A stretch of 64,000 bases of DNA from Pseudomonadota bacterium. Lineage in GTDB: Bacteria > Pseudomonadota > Alphaproteobacteria > RF32 > CAG-239. Of the stretch, positions 41,969 to 51,400 are shown piece after piece. The stretch's first letter is position 1, and each line of letters begins with the position of its first letter. Where the stretch lies: positions 76,268 through 140,267 of the forward strand of contig JAHALQ010000005.1 of NCBI GenBank assembly GCA_018362935.1. The letters are read 5' to 3'. The position numbers and the translations under genes were made by a program. The notes beneath the pieces are model-generated. The model saw only the letters and a program-made list of their open reading frames with translations, ran no database searches and was not told the origin of the DNA.

Positions 41969-43327
41969 TTATAACGGAATGCTGATTAACACTTTCAAGC
42001 CGCCCAATTCGCTGTCGCCCAGTTCTATTGTGCCCCCGTGCGACGTAATAATGTCTTTGGCGATAGACAATCCCAACCCGACGCCGCCGGTTTCCTTATT
42101 GCGCGAATTTTCAAGTCTGTAAAAGGCCTTAAAAACATCATCCCTTTTATCCTGGGGAATTCCCGGGCCGTCGTCTTCAATCATCAGGTTAAGTTTTTTA
42201 TTGTTGCTCTCGAGCTTAACTCCAATTGTTTTTCCGTAGCGGAAAGCATTGGCTATAATGTTGGTCACCGCCCTTTTCAAAGCCTGTTCGCGCCCTTGGA
42301 TAGCGCTGACCTGATCATTGGTCGAATAACGGATGAGCGCTTTCTTGTTGCGGAACTTGTTGATAATGCTCAAAATCATTTCATTCATATCGACAAAGCT
42401 GGATTTTTCGCCGCCCTCGCCGCTGACAAACGACAGATAGCCGTCAAGCATTTTCTCCATCTCGTCGATATCCGACAGAAAGTCTTTTTTGTCTTCATTA
42501 TCAGGCAGCATGGTAACCTGCAGTTTCATCCGGGTCAGCGGCGTCCGCAAATCATGCGACACGCCGGCCAGCATTTGCGTGCGCTCGCTGATTTGGCGCT
42601 GAATCCGCTCTTTCATTTTAATAAAGGCAATAGAAGCTTTACGAACTTCCGAAGACCCGGAAGGTTTAAAATCCTTGTTGTCAATGCCTTTGCCGAAATC
42701 TTCCGCAACTTCGGCCAGCCGGGCAATTGAACGCACCTGAATCCGCAGGAACAGCACCGCCACCAAAAACAGCAGAATAGAGGTTCCGGCCATCCAGACC
42801 ACAAACATGAAAATCGAACTGCTGAAAATCTTTTTCCGCGAAGTCGTAAACTTGTACAATCCCGATTCCGTATCGACAAACACCAGCAGATCTTTGTCTT
42901 CCTTCCCCAGATAAATTGAGGTTGTATCCGGCCCGAAATTATTGTTGAGGGCTTCCTCAAGGTAACCGATAATCAGTTTGCTGCCTTTCCCGGCTTTGTT
43001 CATGACCTGATGCTTGTCCTGATTGCTGTAATATTCCATATCCATATCAAAGGTTTCGGCCGACATTTTCTGTAAGGCCGCAATTTTGGAAGGCTCCTGC
43101 GTGCCGATATCAATAATAAACTTCATATCCGAAGCCAGATTTTCCGAAAGGCGCCGCCCCATCCGGCTCCAGCTCCCGTCAAAGAACATAACAACCGAAA
43201 CAATCTGCACTACAATCAGCGGCACAAAAATTAACAGCATCGTCCTGAAAAACAATGTCCGCGGCAAAAATTTCAAACGCATATAGCGCAGCTTTTCTTC
43301 CCATTTAGGCGATAATCTGATATGCAT
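41969..43327 (-). CDS. EnvZ-type sensor histidine kinase
   Basis: 452 residues with two membrane helices (about 27-48 and 170-195), a periplasmic loop of about 120 residues, a HAMP segment (about 196-248), the dimerisation/phosphoacceptor helix MLAGVSHDLRTPLTRMKLQV (His258) and a HATPase domain with N, G1 (DDGPGIP) and G2 (GGVGLGLSIAK) boxes. The H-box is EnvZ-like. Starts 4 bp after the response regulator. The sensed signal is unknown. Confidence 0.93.
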   Translation of the reverse strand: MHIRLSPKWEEKLRYMRLKFLPRTLFFRTMLLIFVPLIVVQIVSVVMFFDGSWSRMGRRLSENLASDMKFIIDIGTQEPSKIAALQKMSAETFDMDMEYYSNQDKHQVMNKAGKGSKLIIGYLEEALNNNFGPDTTSIYLGKEDKDLLVFVDTESGLYKFTTSRKKIFSSSIFMFVVWMAGTSILLFLVAVLFLRIQVRSIARLAEVAEDFGKGIDNKDFKPSGSSEVRKASIAFIKMKERIQRQISERTQMLAGVSHDLRTPLTRMKLQVTMLPDNEDKKDFLSDIDEMEKMLDGYLSFVSGEGGEKSSFVDMNEMILSIINKFRNKKALIRYSTNDQVSAIQGREQALKRAVTNIIANAFRYGKTIGVKLESNNKKLNLMIEDDGPGIPQDKRDDVFKAFYRLENSRNKETGGVGLGLSIAKDIITSHGGTIELGDSELGGLKVLISIPL

Positions 43328-43331
43328 GGTC

Positions 43332-44027
43332 TTATTCCTTCATAGATAACAACATATAACCTTTTCCGCGAACCGTCTGCAGGTAACGCGGATTTTTGGT
43401 ATCAGGCTCAATTTTTTTCCTCAGACGCGTAATTTGCACGTCAATTGAACGCGGACTCTGGCCGGCGCCCAAAATTTCCGCCAGTTTCTCGCGGCTGAAT
43501 ACCTGCCCCGATTTGGCGCCCAAAACGTTGAGCAGTGCCTGCTCGACCGGCGTGATGTGAATAACCTCACCTTGTCTGGTGAGCAGCTCTTTGGTTTGCA
43601 GATTATAAGTACACAACCCCAGATTCAGACATTCGTCGACTTCCGGTTTTTCGGCAGGCGCACGGCGCAAAATGCTTTTAATCCGCAATACCAGTTCCTT
43701 GGGTTCAAAAGGCTTGGGCAGATAATCGTCGGCACCGCTCTCCAAACCGCAGATTCGGTCTTCGGTTTCGCCCATGGCTGTCAGCATGATGACCGGGATA
43801 TTATTTTCCCGCCGCAGTTTTGCCAAAAATTCCAAACCGCTTTCTTCCGGCATCATAATGTCCATAATCAGCAAATCAAACTTATACTGTTCCATGAGGT
43901 GACGCGCATCCGCCGCCGACTTTGCCGTCGATGTATAAAAACCGCTCTCCCGCAAAAATCTTTGCAGGAGAGAACGCAGACGCGTGTCGTCGTCGACGAC
44001 CAGAATATGTTTGATTTCACAATCCAT
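43332..44027 (-). CDS. OmpR-type response regulator
   Basis: 231 residues. The receiver domain has ILVVDDDTRLRSLLQRFL and phosphoacceptor Asp56 in DLLIMDIMMPEESG, with Thr/Lys switch residues MLTAMGE and DDYLPKPFEP. The C-terminal winged helix includes VLGAKSGQVFSREKLAEILG and SIDVQITRLRKKIEPDTKNP. OmpR/PhoB family, cognate of the following kinase. Between pgsA (30 bp upstream) and the kinase (4 bp). Confidence 0.94.
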   Translation of the reverse strand: MDCEIKHILVVDDDTRLRSLLQRFLRESGFYTSTAKSAADARHLMEQYKFDLLIMDIMMPEESGLEFLAKLRRENNIPVIMLTAMGETEDRICGLESGADDYLPKPFEPKELVLRIKSILRRAPAEKPEVDECLNLGLCTYNLQTKELLTRQGEVIHITPVEQALLNVLGAKSGQVFSREKLAEILGAGQSPRSIDVQITRLRKKIEPDTKNPRYLQTVRGKGYMLLSMKE

Positions 44028-44057
44028 AAAGCCTCATTTTCAAAGCCGGTGGTGAAA

Positions 44058-44771
44058 TTATTTTTCAGCTTTCTTTTTCGCCTTGGAAACTTTTGCTGTT
44101 TTGGCAGCGGCCGGCTTGGCCTTTTTGCTTTTGGCAGCAGGTTTGGAAACCGGTTTCACCTTTTTCTTTACCGGTGCCGCAGCGGCCGCAGCTTTTTCAG
44201 CCTTATTCATCTTGCGAATGTAATTCAGGCTTTTTTGAAAATACTGGTAACCGGTAATAAAAGTCAGCACAGCGGCAATCCATAACAGAATCTCGCCGAT
44301 ACCGCCCCAATACCACACGCCTTTCAGAAGCAGCATCGACAGTGCCGTCATCTGGAAACCCGTCTTCCATTTGGCCAGTCGCGTTACCGGCATGCCGACT
44401 TTGACTTCCATCAAAAACTCGCGCAGACCCGAAACCAGTATTTCGCGGCACAAAATAACCACAACCGGGATATAACTCAGCCGGGTAACCAGCATATCGG
44501 GCTTGGCCAGCAGAACCACCAGCGCCGAAGCCACCAGCAATTTATCGGCAATCGGGTCAAGCAGTCGTCCGAAAGCGGATGTTTCGCCGCGGGCGCGTGC
44601 CAGATAGCCGTCAAAATAATCGGTAATTGAGGCGGCAATAAACAAAATCGCGGCAAATATCGCCCAGACATTGGAAGTAATATAAACCGACAGGAAAATC
44701 AGCGGAATAACCACGATTCTCGAAATTGTCAAAATGTTAGGCAAACTATACACGTTTCTACCCCTTTTCAA
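44058..44771 (-). CDS. pgsA: CDP-diacylglycerol--glycerol-3-phosphate 3-phosphatidyltransferase
   Basis: Makes phosphatidylglycerophosphate, the first step to PG and cardiolipin. 237 residues: YSLPNILTISRIVVIPLIFL and the CDP-alcohol phosphotransferase signature D-G-x2-A-R-x8-G-x3-D-x3-D (FDGYLARARGETSAFGRLLD, then PIADKL). About four membrane segments. Unlike most PgsA it has a C-terminal tail of about 45 residues made of Lys, Ala, Pro and Val, histone-like in composition. In operon with uvrC, 33 bp upstream. Confidence 0.93.
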   Translation of the reverse strand: MKRGRNVYSLPNILTISRIVVIPLIFLSVYITSNVWAIFAAILFIAASITDYFDGYLARARGETSAFGRLLDPIADKLLVASALVVLLAKPDMLVTRLSYIPVVVILCREILVSGLREFLMEVKVGMPVTRLAKWKTGFQMTALSMLLLKGVWYWGGIGEILLWIAAVLTFITGYQYFQKSLNYIRKMNKAEKAAAAAAPVKKKVKPVSKPAAKSKKAKPAAAKTAKVSKAKKKAEK

Positions 44772-44804
44772 TAATTAACTTTCCCTCATACTAGAGGAGA
44801 ATTT

Positions 44805-46610
44805 TTAATTATGGAAGTAGTTAAAGATTTTTTCCGCCGTTTTTTTACTGATTCCGGCAACTTTTTGCAAATCTTTCACCGATGCCTGCGCCACTTCTTC
44901 CGCCGAACCGAAATAATTAAGCAAATCGCGCTTTCTTTTGGCGCCGATTCCTTCGACTTCGTCAAGGGAAGATTTAAAAATAGACTTGCCGCGTTTTTTG
45001 CGGTGCGTCCCGATTGCGAAACGGTGCGCCTCGTCGCGCAGATTTTGCAGATAAAAAGCCAGCGGCGACTGAAATTCCAAAGCAAAGCTTTCTTTGCCCT
45101 GCATATGGTAAAACTCTTTGCCGGCATTGCGCTCCGGGCCTTTGGAAATAGCGATAATCGCAATTCCGGACAAATCAAATTCCGCCAGCGCTTCATGCAC
45201 GGCATTAAGCTGCCCGCGGCCGCCGTCAAGCAGTATGACATCCGGCTTGTTTTCCGGCGCCATCCGATTAAACCGACGCAGCAGCACCTCTTTCATCATC
45301 GCAAAATCGTCATTGGTAATATCCGGGTTTTTTATATTAAAAGTGCGATAGTTTTTCTTGTCAAAGCCTTCCGGCGTAGCCACCACCATGGCGCCGATGG
45401 CATAACTGCCCTGAATATGCGAGTTATCGTAAATTTCTATCCGCCGCGGAATATCCGGCAGCCCGAAACGCTCCTTAAAGGCCTGCAGATTATTGTCAAC
45501 GCTGGCCATAAGCGCCGCCTTGCGCGCGATAGAGGCCATCGCGTTTTCGTGCGCCATATTCACCAGTTTGGCTTTGTTGCCCTTGCGCGCGCAGACGATT
45601 TTAGCCCCCACCGCCTCGCTCAGAAAATCCGCGTTTTCAAGCTCCGCATCAACAATAATTTCTTTGGGCGGCACATGCCCGGTATAAAAGCTGCTGATAA
45701 AGGCTTCAAGGACTTCGCCGTCAGAAGCGTCTTCAACCTGTGCCGGAAAGAAAGGCGCATTGCCGCAGTTCTGTCCGCATCTGATAAAAAAGATTTGAAT
45801 GCAAACCAGATTTTTGTCACGTGCCAATGCAATCACATCGGCGGATTTTATACCGGCATATTCGACATTCTGCCGCGATTGTACGGTTGTCAGCGCGCGG
45901 ATGCGGTCCCGCAGGACAATTGCCGTTTCATAGTCCTCGCGGGCGCTGGCTTCATTCATGGCGGCCGACAAATCATCCTGAATTTTGCTGTTTTTGCCTT
46001 CCAGAAACGCAACCGCTTCTCTGACCAGCTGCCGATAATCCTCGACCGAGATTTTCGCGACACACGGCGCCGAACAGCGCTTGATTTGATATTGCAGGCA
46101 CGGCCGCTGGCGGTTATGAAAAACCGTATCCGAACACGACCGCAGCAAAAAAGCCTTCTGTACAACGTCAATAACGCTGTTGACGGCGCCGACACTGGCA
46201 AACGGCCCGAAATACTTGTTTCTGTCACGCCTCTGCCCGCGGTATTTGCGCAGGCACGGATACGCCGCCTGCATGTCTATCATCAGATGCGGAAATGTTT
46301 TGTCGTCTTTGAGCAGAATATTATAACGCGGTTTAAATTTTTTTATCAGCTCGTTTTCGACCAGCAGCGCCCGCGCCTCATTTTCAACAATGATAAACTC
46401 CATGCGCGCGATCTGCGCCACCATCTGCTGCAAACGCACCGGCAGTTTGTCGATATGCGAATAAGCGACAATCCTTTTTTTAATGTTTTTGGCCTTGCCG
46501 ACATATAAAACTTCGTCATACTCGCTGATCATCCGGTAGACGCCCGGATTGTCGGGAGCAATTTGAATATGCCGTTTCAGATTTTCCAGACCTTTCTGAA
46601 TATCATACAA
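44805..46610 (-). CDS. uvrC: Excinuclease ABC subunit C
   Basis: UvrC makes both incisions around UvrAB-bound DNA lesions. 601 residues: an N-terminal GIY-YIG domain (NPGVYRMISEYDEVLYVGKA), a Cys-rich segment (CLQYQIKRCSAPCVAKIS), a UvrB-binding UVR motif (EDYETAIVLRDRIRALT), an RNase-H-like nuclease (RIEIYDNSHIQGSYAIGAMV, LLDGGRGQLNAV) and C-terminal tandem HhH (VEGIGAKRKRDLLNYFGSAE, then VAGISKKTAEKI). Complete. Co-transcribed with the CaCA antiporter gene upstream (13 bp). Confidence 0.97.
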   Translation of the reverse strand: MYDIQKGLENLKRHIQIAPDNPGVYRMISEYDEVLYVGKAKNIKKRIVAYSHIDKLPVRLQQMVAQIARMEFIIVENEARALLVENELIKKFKPRYNILLKDDKTFPHLMIDMQAAYPCLRKYRGQRRDRNKYFGPFASVGAVNSVIDVVQKAFLLRSCSDTVFHNRQRPCLQYQIKRCSAPCVAKISVEDYRQLVREAVAFLEGKNSKIQDDLSAAMNEASAREDYETAIVLRDRIRALTTVQSRQNVEYAGIKSADVIALARDKNLVCIQIFFIRCGQNCGNAPFFPAQVEDASDGEVLEAFISSFYTGHVPPKEIIVDAELENADFLSEAVGAKIVCARKGNKAKLVNMAHENAMASIARKAALMASVDNNLQAFKERFGLPDIPRRIEIYDNSHIQGSYAIGAMVVATPEGFDKKNYRTFNIKNPDITNDDFAMMKEVLLRRFNRMAPENKPDVILLDGGRGQLNAVHEALAEFDLSGIAIIAISKGPERNAGKEFYHMQGKESFALEFQSPLAFYLQNLRDEAHRFAIGTHRKKRGKSIFKSSLDEVEGIGAKRKRDLLNYFGSAEEVAQASVKDLQKVAGISKKTAEKIFNYFHN

Positions 46611-46623
46611 TTTTATTGTTCTC

Positions 46624-47586
46624 CTACATCAGAACCAGTCCGCCGCGGTTAATCAAAACCTGCGCATACATATAAGCTATAAAGCATGCCAGCATAAACA
46701 AGCCTTCCAGGCGGGTAATTTTATTTTTAAACATCATAATCGGCAGCAGCATAAACGAAGCGAACATCATTACCCAGACGTCAAACAGAATAAACTGGTC
46801 GGCAACCTGAACATCGGTAATCACGGTGGTCGCCCCCATCACAAACACGATATTCCAGATATTCGAGCCGATAACATTACCCAGCGCAATCCCGTTCTGC
46901 CGGCGGAAAGCTGCTACGCAGCTGGTTGCCAGTTCCGGCGCCGATGTGCCGACTGCAACGATGGTAACGCCGATAATTTCTTCCGACACGCCGAAAATGC
47001 GCGCCACATCGACCGCGCCGCCGACCAAAAATTCCGCGCCGTAGGCAATAGCGGCCAAACCGCCGCCCAAAGCCGCCAAAATCATCCACCAGCTGCTGTT
47101 GACAAGCTGTGACGGAATTTCGTCTTCGGGGTTCTCATCCTTTTGCGCGCCGAAATAATTATAAATAAGAAACACTGCCAGAAAGCCCAGCAGCACCCAG
47201 CCATTCCAATTAATAAATTTGCCGTTGACGACAAAAAAAGCAAAGAGCAGCGTCACCACAAACAAAAAAGAAAAATCGCGGTAAAAGGCCTTGCCGTCGC
47301 AGCTGATTGGATAAATCACCGCCGAGGCGCCGAGCACCAGCAGCACATTGGCAATGTTTGAACCGATGACATTGCCGACGGATATGCCCGCATTGCCGTT
47401 CAGCGCCGATTTAATACTGACCACAAATTCGGGCACCGATGTTCCGAGCGCGACAATCGTCAAACCGATAATCAGGCTCGGAATATGCAGGCGGTTGGCA
47501 ATCGCCACCGCGCCGCGCACCGCATATTCGGCGCCGGCCATTAACATCACAAAACCCAACACGATATACAAAGCGGGCATAATCAT
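46624..47586 (-). CDS. CaCA-family sodium/calcium-type antiporter (YrbG-like)
   Basis: 320 residues with about ten membrane segments and the two inverted CaCA alpha repeats: IVALGTSVPEFVVSIKSALN with GNVIGSNIANVLLVLG, and VTIVAVGTSAPELATSCVAA with GNVIGSNIWNIVFVMG. Acidic residues in both GTS-x-PE motifs bind the cation. Exchanges Na+ or H+ for Ca2+ or similar; substrate not defined. AAAGGA before ATG 47586. Probably first gene of the antiporter-uvrC-pgsA-regulator-kinase-acidic protein run. Confidence 0.92.
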   Translation of the reverse strand: MIMPALYIVLGFVMLMAGAEYAVRGAVAIANRLHIPSLIIGLTIVALGTSVPEFVVSIKSALNGNAGISVGNVIGSNIANVLLVLGASAVIYPISCDGKAFYRDFSFLFVVTLLFAFFVVNGKFINWNGWVLLGFLAVFLIYNYFGAQKDENPEDEIPSQLVNSSWWMILAALGGGLAAIAYGAEFLVGGAVDVARIFGVSEEIIGVTIVAVGTSAPELATSCVAAFRRQNGIALGNVIGSNIWNIVFVMGATTVITDVQVADQFILFDVWVMMFASFMLLPIMMFKNKITRLEGLFMLACFIAYMYAQVLINRGGLVLM

Positions 47587-47634
47587 TATAAAATCCTTTC
47601 ACAACAAGAAACTGCAACCACTATAAACGAAACG

Positions 47635-47672
47635 CAAAAAAACTCCAGAGTTTTTACACTCCGGAGCCTTTC
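47635..47672 (-). terminator. Terminator after 47689 gene
   Basis: On the minus strand GCTCCGGAGT...ACTCTGGAGT is followed by TTTTTTT, just past the stop at 47689. Confidence 0.8.
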
Positions 47673-47688
47673 TGCGGAAAACGCCGTG

Positions 47689-47961
47689 TCATTTAAAACC
47701 GCGTTTCCGGCATTCGTCTTCAAGCAATTCCAGCATTTCATAAAATAAAGTGGGAATACCGACGTTCTGCATGGAGCAGACTTTGTCATACTCGCCCCAG
47801 ACATAGACCAGTTTCTCGTGCGGCCATTCGGATATCTGCTTGCGCAGGTCATCCATGTCTTTCTGATGCTTTTTCTCTCGCTGAATGGCATTTCTAAAGG
47901 CGATAAAAGCCAAAACCACAACAGCCGAAATTGCGATAAATAATAATACGTTCTCGTTCAT
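47689..47961 (-). CDS. Small single-pass membrane protein
   Basis: About 90 residues: MNENVLLFIAISAVVVLAFI, one membrane helix (about 5-22), then a charged helix (REKKHQKDMDDLRKQISEWP) and an amphipathic C-terminal part with three Cys-containing or acidic patches. No family recognised. No clear Shine-Dalgarno before ATG 47961; the frame is open further up to 48084, but that region is AT-rich and non-coding in character. Confidence 0.5.
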   Translation of the reverse strand: MNENVLLFIAISAVVVLAFIAFRNAIQREKKHQKDMDDLRKQISEWPHEKLVYVWGEYDKVCSMQNVGIPTLFYEMLELLEDECRKRGFK

Positions 47962-48125
47962 GGCGCTATATATTAAAGGGTTTGTAATTTCTAAGTAATT
48001 AATAGCAATTGCAAGCATAGCGTATTTTTGTCCAAAATCAACAAAATTGTCCAAATACTTTCGAACAGGTTTAAAAAATACCACGCCGGCATTATCTTTT
48101 TTATATAAACATAAGGAGAAAAAAC

Positions 48126-48383
48126 ATGCTTTTGGAAAGAAAACCCTGCGGCTTCCAGACCATCGGCTTTACCCCGTATCCCGATGATGACGACGACAAG
48201 AATTTTCATATCGGCGATGTCGAGAAAAACGTCCTGACCGATTCTCTGCCCGAACGCGACGACAAAAGAACTTTTGAAGCCGATATGTATAACTTCGGCG
48301 ATGAAGATGACCTGCCGGACAGCGACCGGATTATGGAATGCCAGACAAAAGGTATCAGCCAGGAAAAATGCCTGGACATCTAA
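48126..48383 (+). CDS. Small acidic hypothetical protein
   Basis: 85 residues, strongly acidic (runs such as PDDDDDKNF and GDEDDLPDSD), with two cysteines near the C-terminus. AAGGAG lies 8 nt before the ATG, and a stable terminator follows, so it is a complete short transcription unit. No signal peptide or family recognised. Confidence 0.6.
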   Translation: MLLERKPCGFQTIGFTPYPDDDDDKNFHIGDVEKNVLTDSLPERDDKRTFEADMYNFGDEDDLPDSDRIMECQTKGISQEKCLDI

Positions 48384-48384
48384 C

Positions 48385-48413
48385 AAAAAACTCCCGGTTT
48401 CCCGGGAGTTTTT
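48385..48413. terminator. Bidirectional terminator (48126 gene / rpoC)
   Basis: AAAAAACTCCCGG-ttt-CCGGGAGTTTTT hairpin, T-runs both ways, between the small acidic gene and the end of rpoC. Confidence 0.92.
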
Positions 48414-48444
48414 GTTTCAACTTAGAGAGCTGTATAATCAGCAT

Positions 48445-51400
48445 TTATTCAGCGGGAGTTTCCTCTGCCGGTTGGTGCTGAATTTCAGCGGCGGCCTCTT
48501 CTTTGAGCGCCTGTATCTCTTTGTCATTCTGAGCGGCAACACGCTTCAGGGCACGCAGGACGTTACCGGTACCGGCCGGAATCAGGCGGCCGACGATAAC
48601 GTTTTCTTTGAGCCCTTTGAGGCTGTCAACCTTGCCCTCGACGGCAGCTTCGGTCAGAACACGGGTTGTTTCCTGGAACGAAGCGGCAGAGATGAAGGAC
48701 TTGGTCTGCAGAGAAGCCTTGGTAATACCGAGCAAAATCGGATCGGCAACTGCCGGATTCTCGCCGTTGGCAATCGCTTTGGCATTTTCGGCCTCAAACA
48801 CGTCGCGGTCAACCTGCTCGCCGACCAGGAAGGTTGTGTCGCCCGGCTGGGTAATCTCAACCTTGCGCAGCATCTGCGATACAATAACCTCGATGTGCTT
48901 GTCGTTAATCTTAACGCCTTGCAGACGGTAAACGTCCTGAACTTCCTTAACCAAATATTCAGCCAGTTTCTCAACGCCCAAGACGCGCAGGATATCGTGC
49001 GGAGCCGGCGTGCCTTCAACCAGCATGTCGCCCTTCTTCACCATATCGCCGTCCTGAACCGCCAAGTGGCGTCCTTTCGGAATCAGGTATTCAATCGGCT
49101 GGCCTTTGGCCGGAACGACCGAAATACGCTGTTTGGCTTTGTAATCTTTGCCAAACTCGACCATACCGTCAATATCGGAGATAATTGCCGGATCTTTCGG
49201 GCGGCGGGCTTCAAACAGCTCGGCAACGCGCGGCAGACCGCCGGTAATATCCTTGGTCTTGGAGCTTTCTCTCGGAATTCTTGCGATAACGTCGCCGACT
49301 TTGACTTCGTCACCGTTGTCAACCGACAGAATGGCATCAGCCGACATATAATAACGAATTTCCTTGCCGTTATCATAAGTAATCGGTTTGCCTTTGGCGT
49401 CTTTGAGAATAATGCTCGGTTTCAGACCGGCACTGGCAGAGCTTGAACGCCAGTCGATAACCGTTTTGGAAACGATACCGGTGGTTTCGTCCGTGGTTTC
49501 GCGAACCGATACATTGTTAATCAAATCAACCAGTTCAACCTTACCGGCTTTTTCGGTAATGACCGGAATGGTAAACGGATCCCACTCGGCAACCTTCTGG
49601 CCTTTCTTGACCTTGGCTCCTTCGGCGACCAAAATCTTCGTGCCGTACGGAACATGGTGGCGCGATTTCTCGCGGTCGTTGGCATCAACAATGACAATTT
49701 CGCAGTTGCGCGACAAGACAATGCCGTTGCCTTCCGAGTTAATGACCATATGGTTGTTCTCGAGCTTCAGGATACCGGCGAACGGAACTTCGACCGAAGC
49801 CTGTTCGGCGCCTTTCTGAGCTGCACCGCCGATGTGGAACGTTCTCATCGTCAGCTGGGTACCCGGTTCGCCGATGGACTGGGCGGCAATAACGCCGACA
49901 GCCTCGCCGACATTAACCGGCGTACCGCGGGCCAGGTCGCGGCCGTAGCAGGCGGCGCAGACACCGTCTTTGGTTTCGCAGGTCAGTACCGAACGGATTT
50001 TAACCTGTTCGACACCGGCGGCTTCGACAACTTCAACGTCGTTTTCATCAATCAGCTTGCCTTTGCAGACCAGAATTTCACCGGTTTCAGGATGGACAAT
50101 GTCTTCCTGAATGGTGCGGCCGAGGATTCTTTCGCCGATTGAAACGATAACGTTGCCGCCGTCAACAACCGGACGGACAATAATGCCGCGTTCGGTGCCG
50201 CAGTTGGTTTCGTTGATGACAACGTCCTGAGCAACGTCGACCAGACGGCGGGTCAGATAACCGGAGTTAGCGGTTTTCAGAGCCGTATCAGCCAGACCTT
50301 TACGGGCACCGTGGGTGGAATTGAAGTATTCCAACACGGTCAGGCCTTCCTTAAAGTTGGAGATAATCGGCTGTTCGATAATCTCGCCGGACGGTTTGGC
50401 CATCAATCCGCGCATACCGGCCAGCTGGCGCATTTGGGCGGCGGAACCGCGGGCGCCGGAGTGAGCCATCATGTAAACGGAGTTGATGTAGCCGTGTTCG
50501 GTCTTCGAGATGTTTTTCATCATCTCGTCGGCAATCTTATCGGTACAGGCAGCCCAGATATCAACGACTTTGTTGTATTTTTCGCCTTTGGTAATCAAAC
50601 CGTTCTGATACTGTTCCTCAAATTCCTTAACCTGTTTTTCGGTTTCGGCAATCATCGTCTTCTTCGCATCGGGAACAATCAGATCGTCTTTGCCGAACGA
50701 GATACCGGCTTTACAGGCGTTCTGGAAACCGAGCGACATAATGCGGTCGACAAACATAACGGTTTCTTTCTGGCCGCAGTGGCGGTAAATCGTATCAATA
50801 ATTTCGCCGATTTCCTTCTTGCGCAGCAAACGGTTGACCAACGAGAACGGTACGTCTTTATGTTTGGGCAGAACATCCGAAACGATAATGCGTCCCGGGG
50901 TTGTTTCAACCAAACCGTATTTGGTTTCGCCGTTATCGTCGACATATTCCATACGGCATTTAATCTTGGCGTGCAGATCGACGACTTTTTCGTTCAGAGC
51001 AAGCAGAACTTCGTTAAAGTCGGCAAAAGCCATGCCCTCGCCGGCCATGCCTTCGGCATCATAGGTCAGATAGTAAATACCCAGAACCATATCCTGCGTC
51101 GGCACGATAATCGGTTTACCCGAAGCCGGTGACAGAATGTTGTTGGTCGACATCATCAAAACGCGGGCTTCCAACTGAGCCTCGATTGACAACGGAACGT
51201 GTACAGCCATTTGGTCACCGTCGAAGTCGGCGTTAAACGCGGTACAAACCAACGGGTGCAGGTGGATAGCCTTACCTTCGACCAAAACCGGTTCAAACGC
51301 CTGAATACCCAGTCTGTGCAGAGTCGGCGCACGGTTCAGCAAAACCGGATGTTCGCGGATAACTTCTTCAAGAATATCCCAGACTTCCGGGCGCTCTTTT

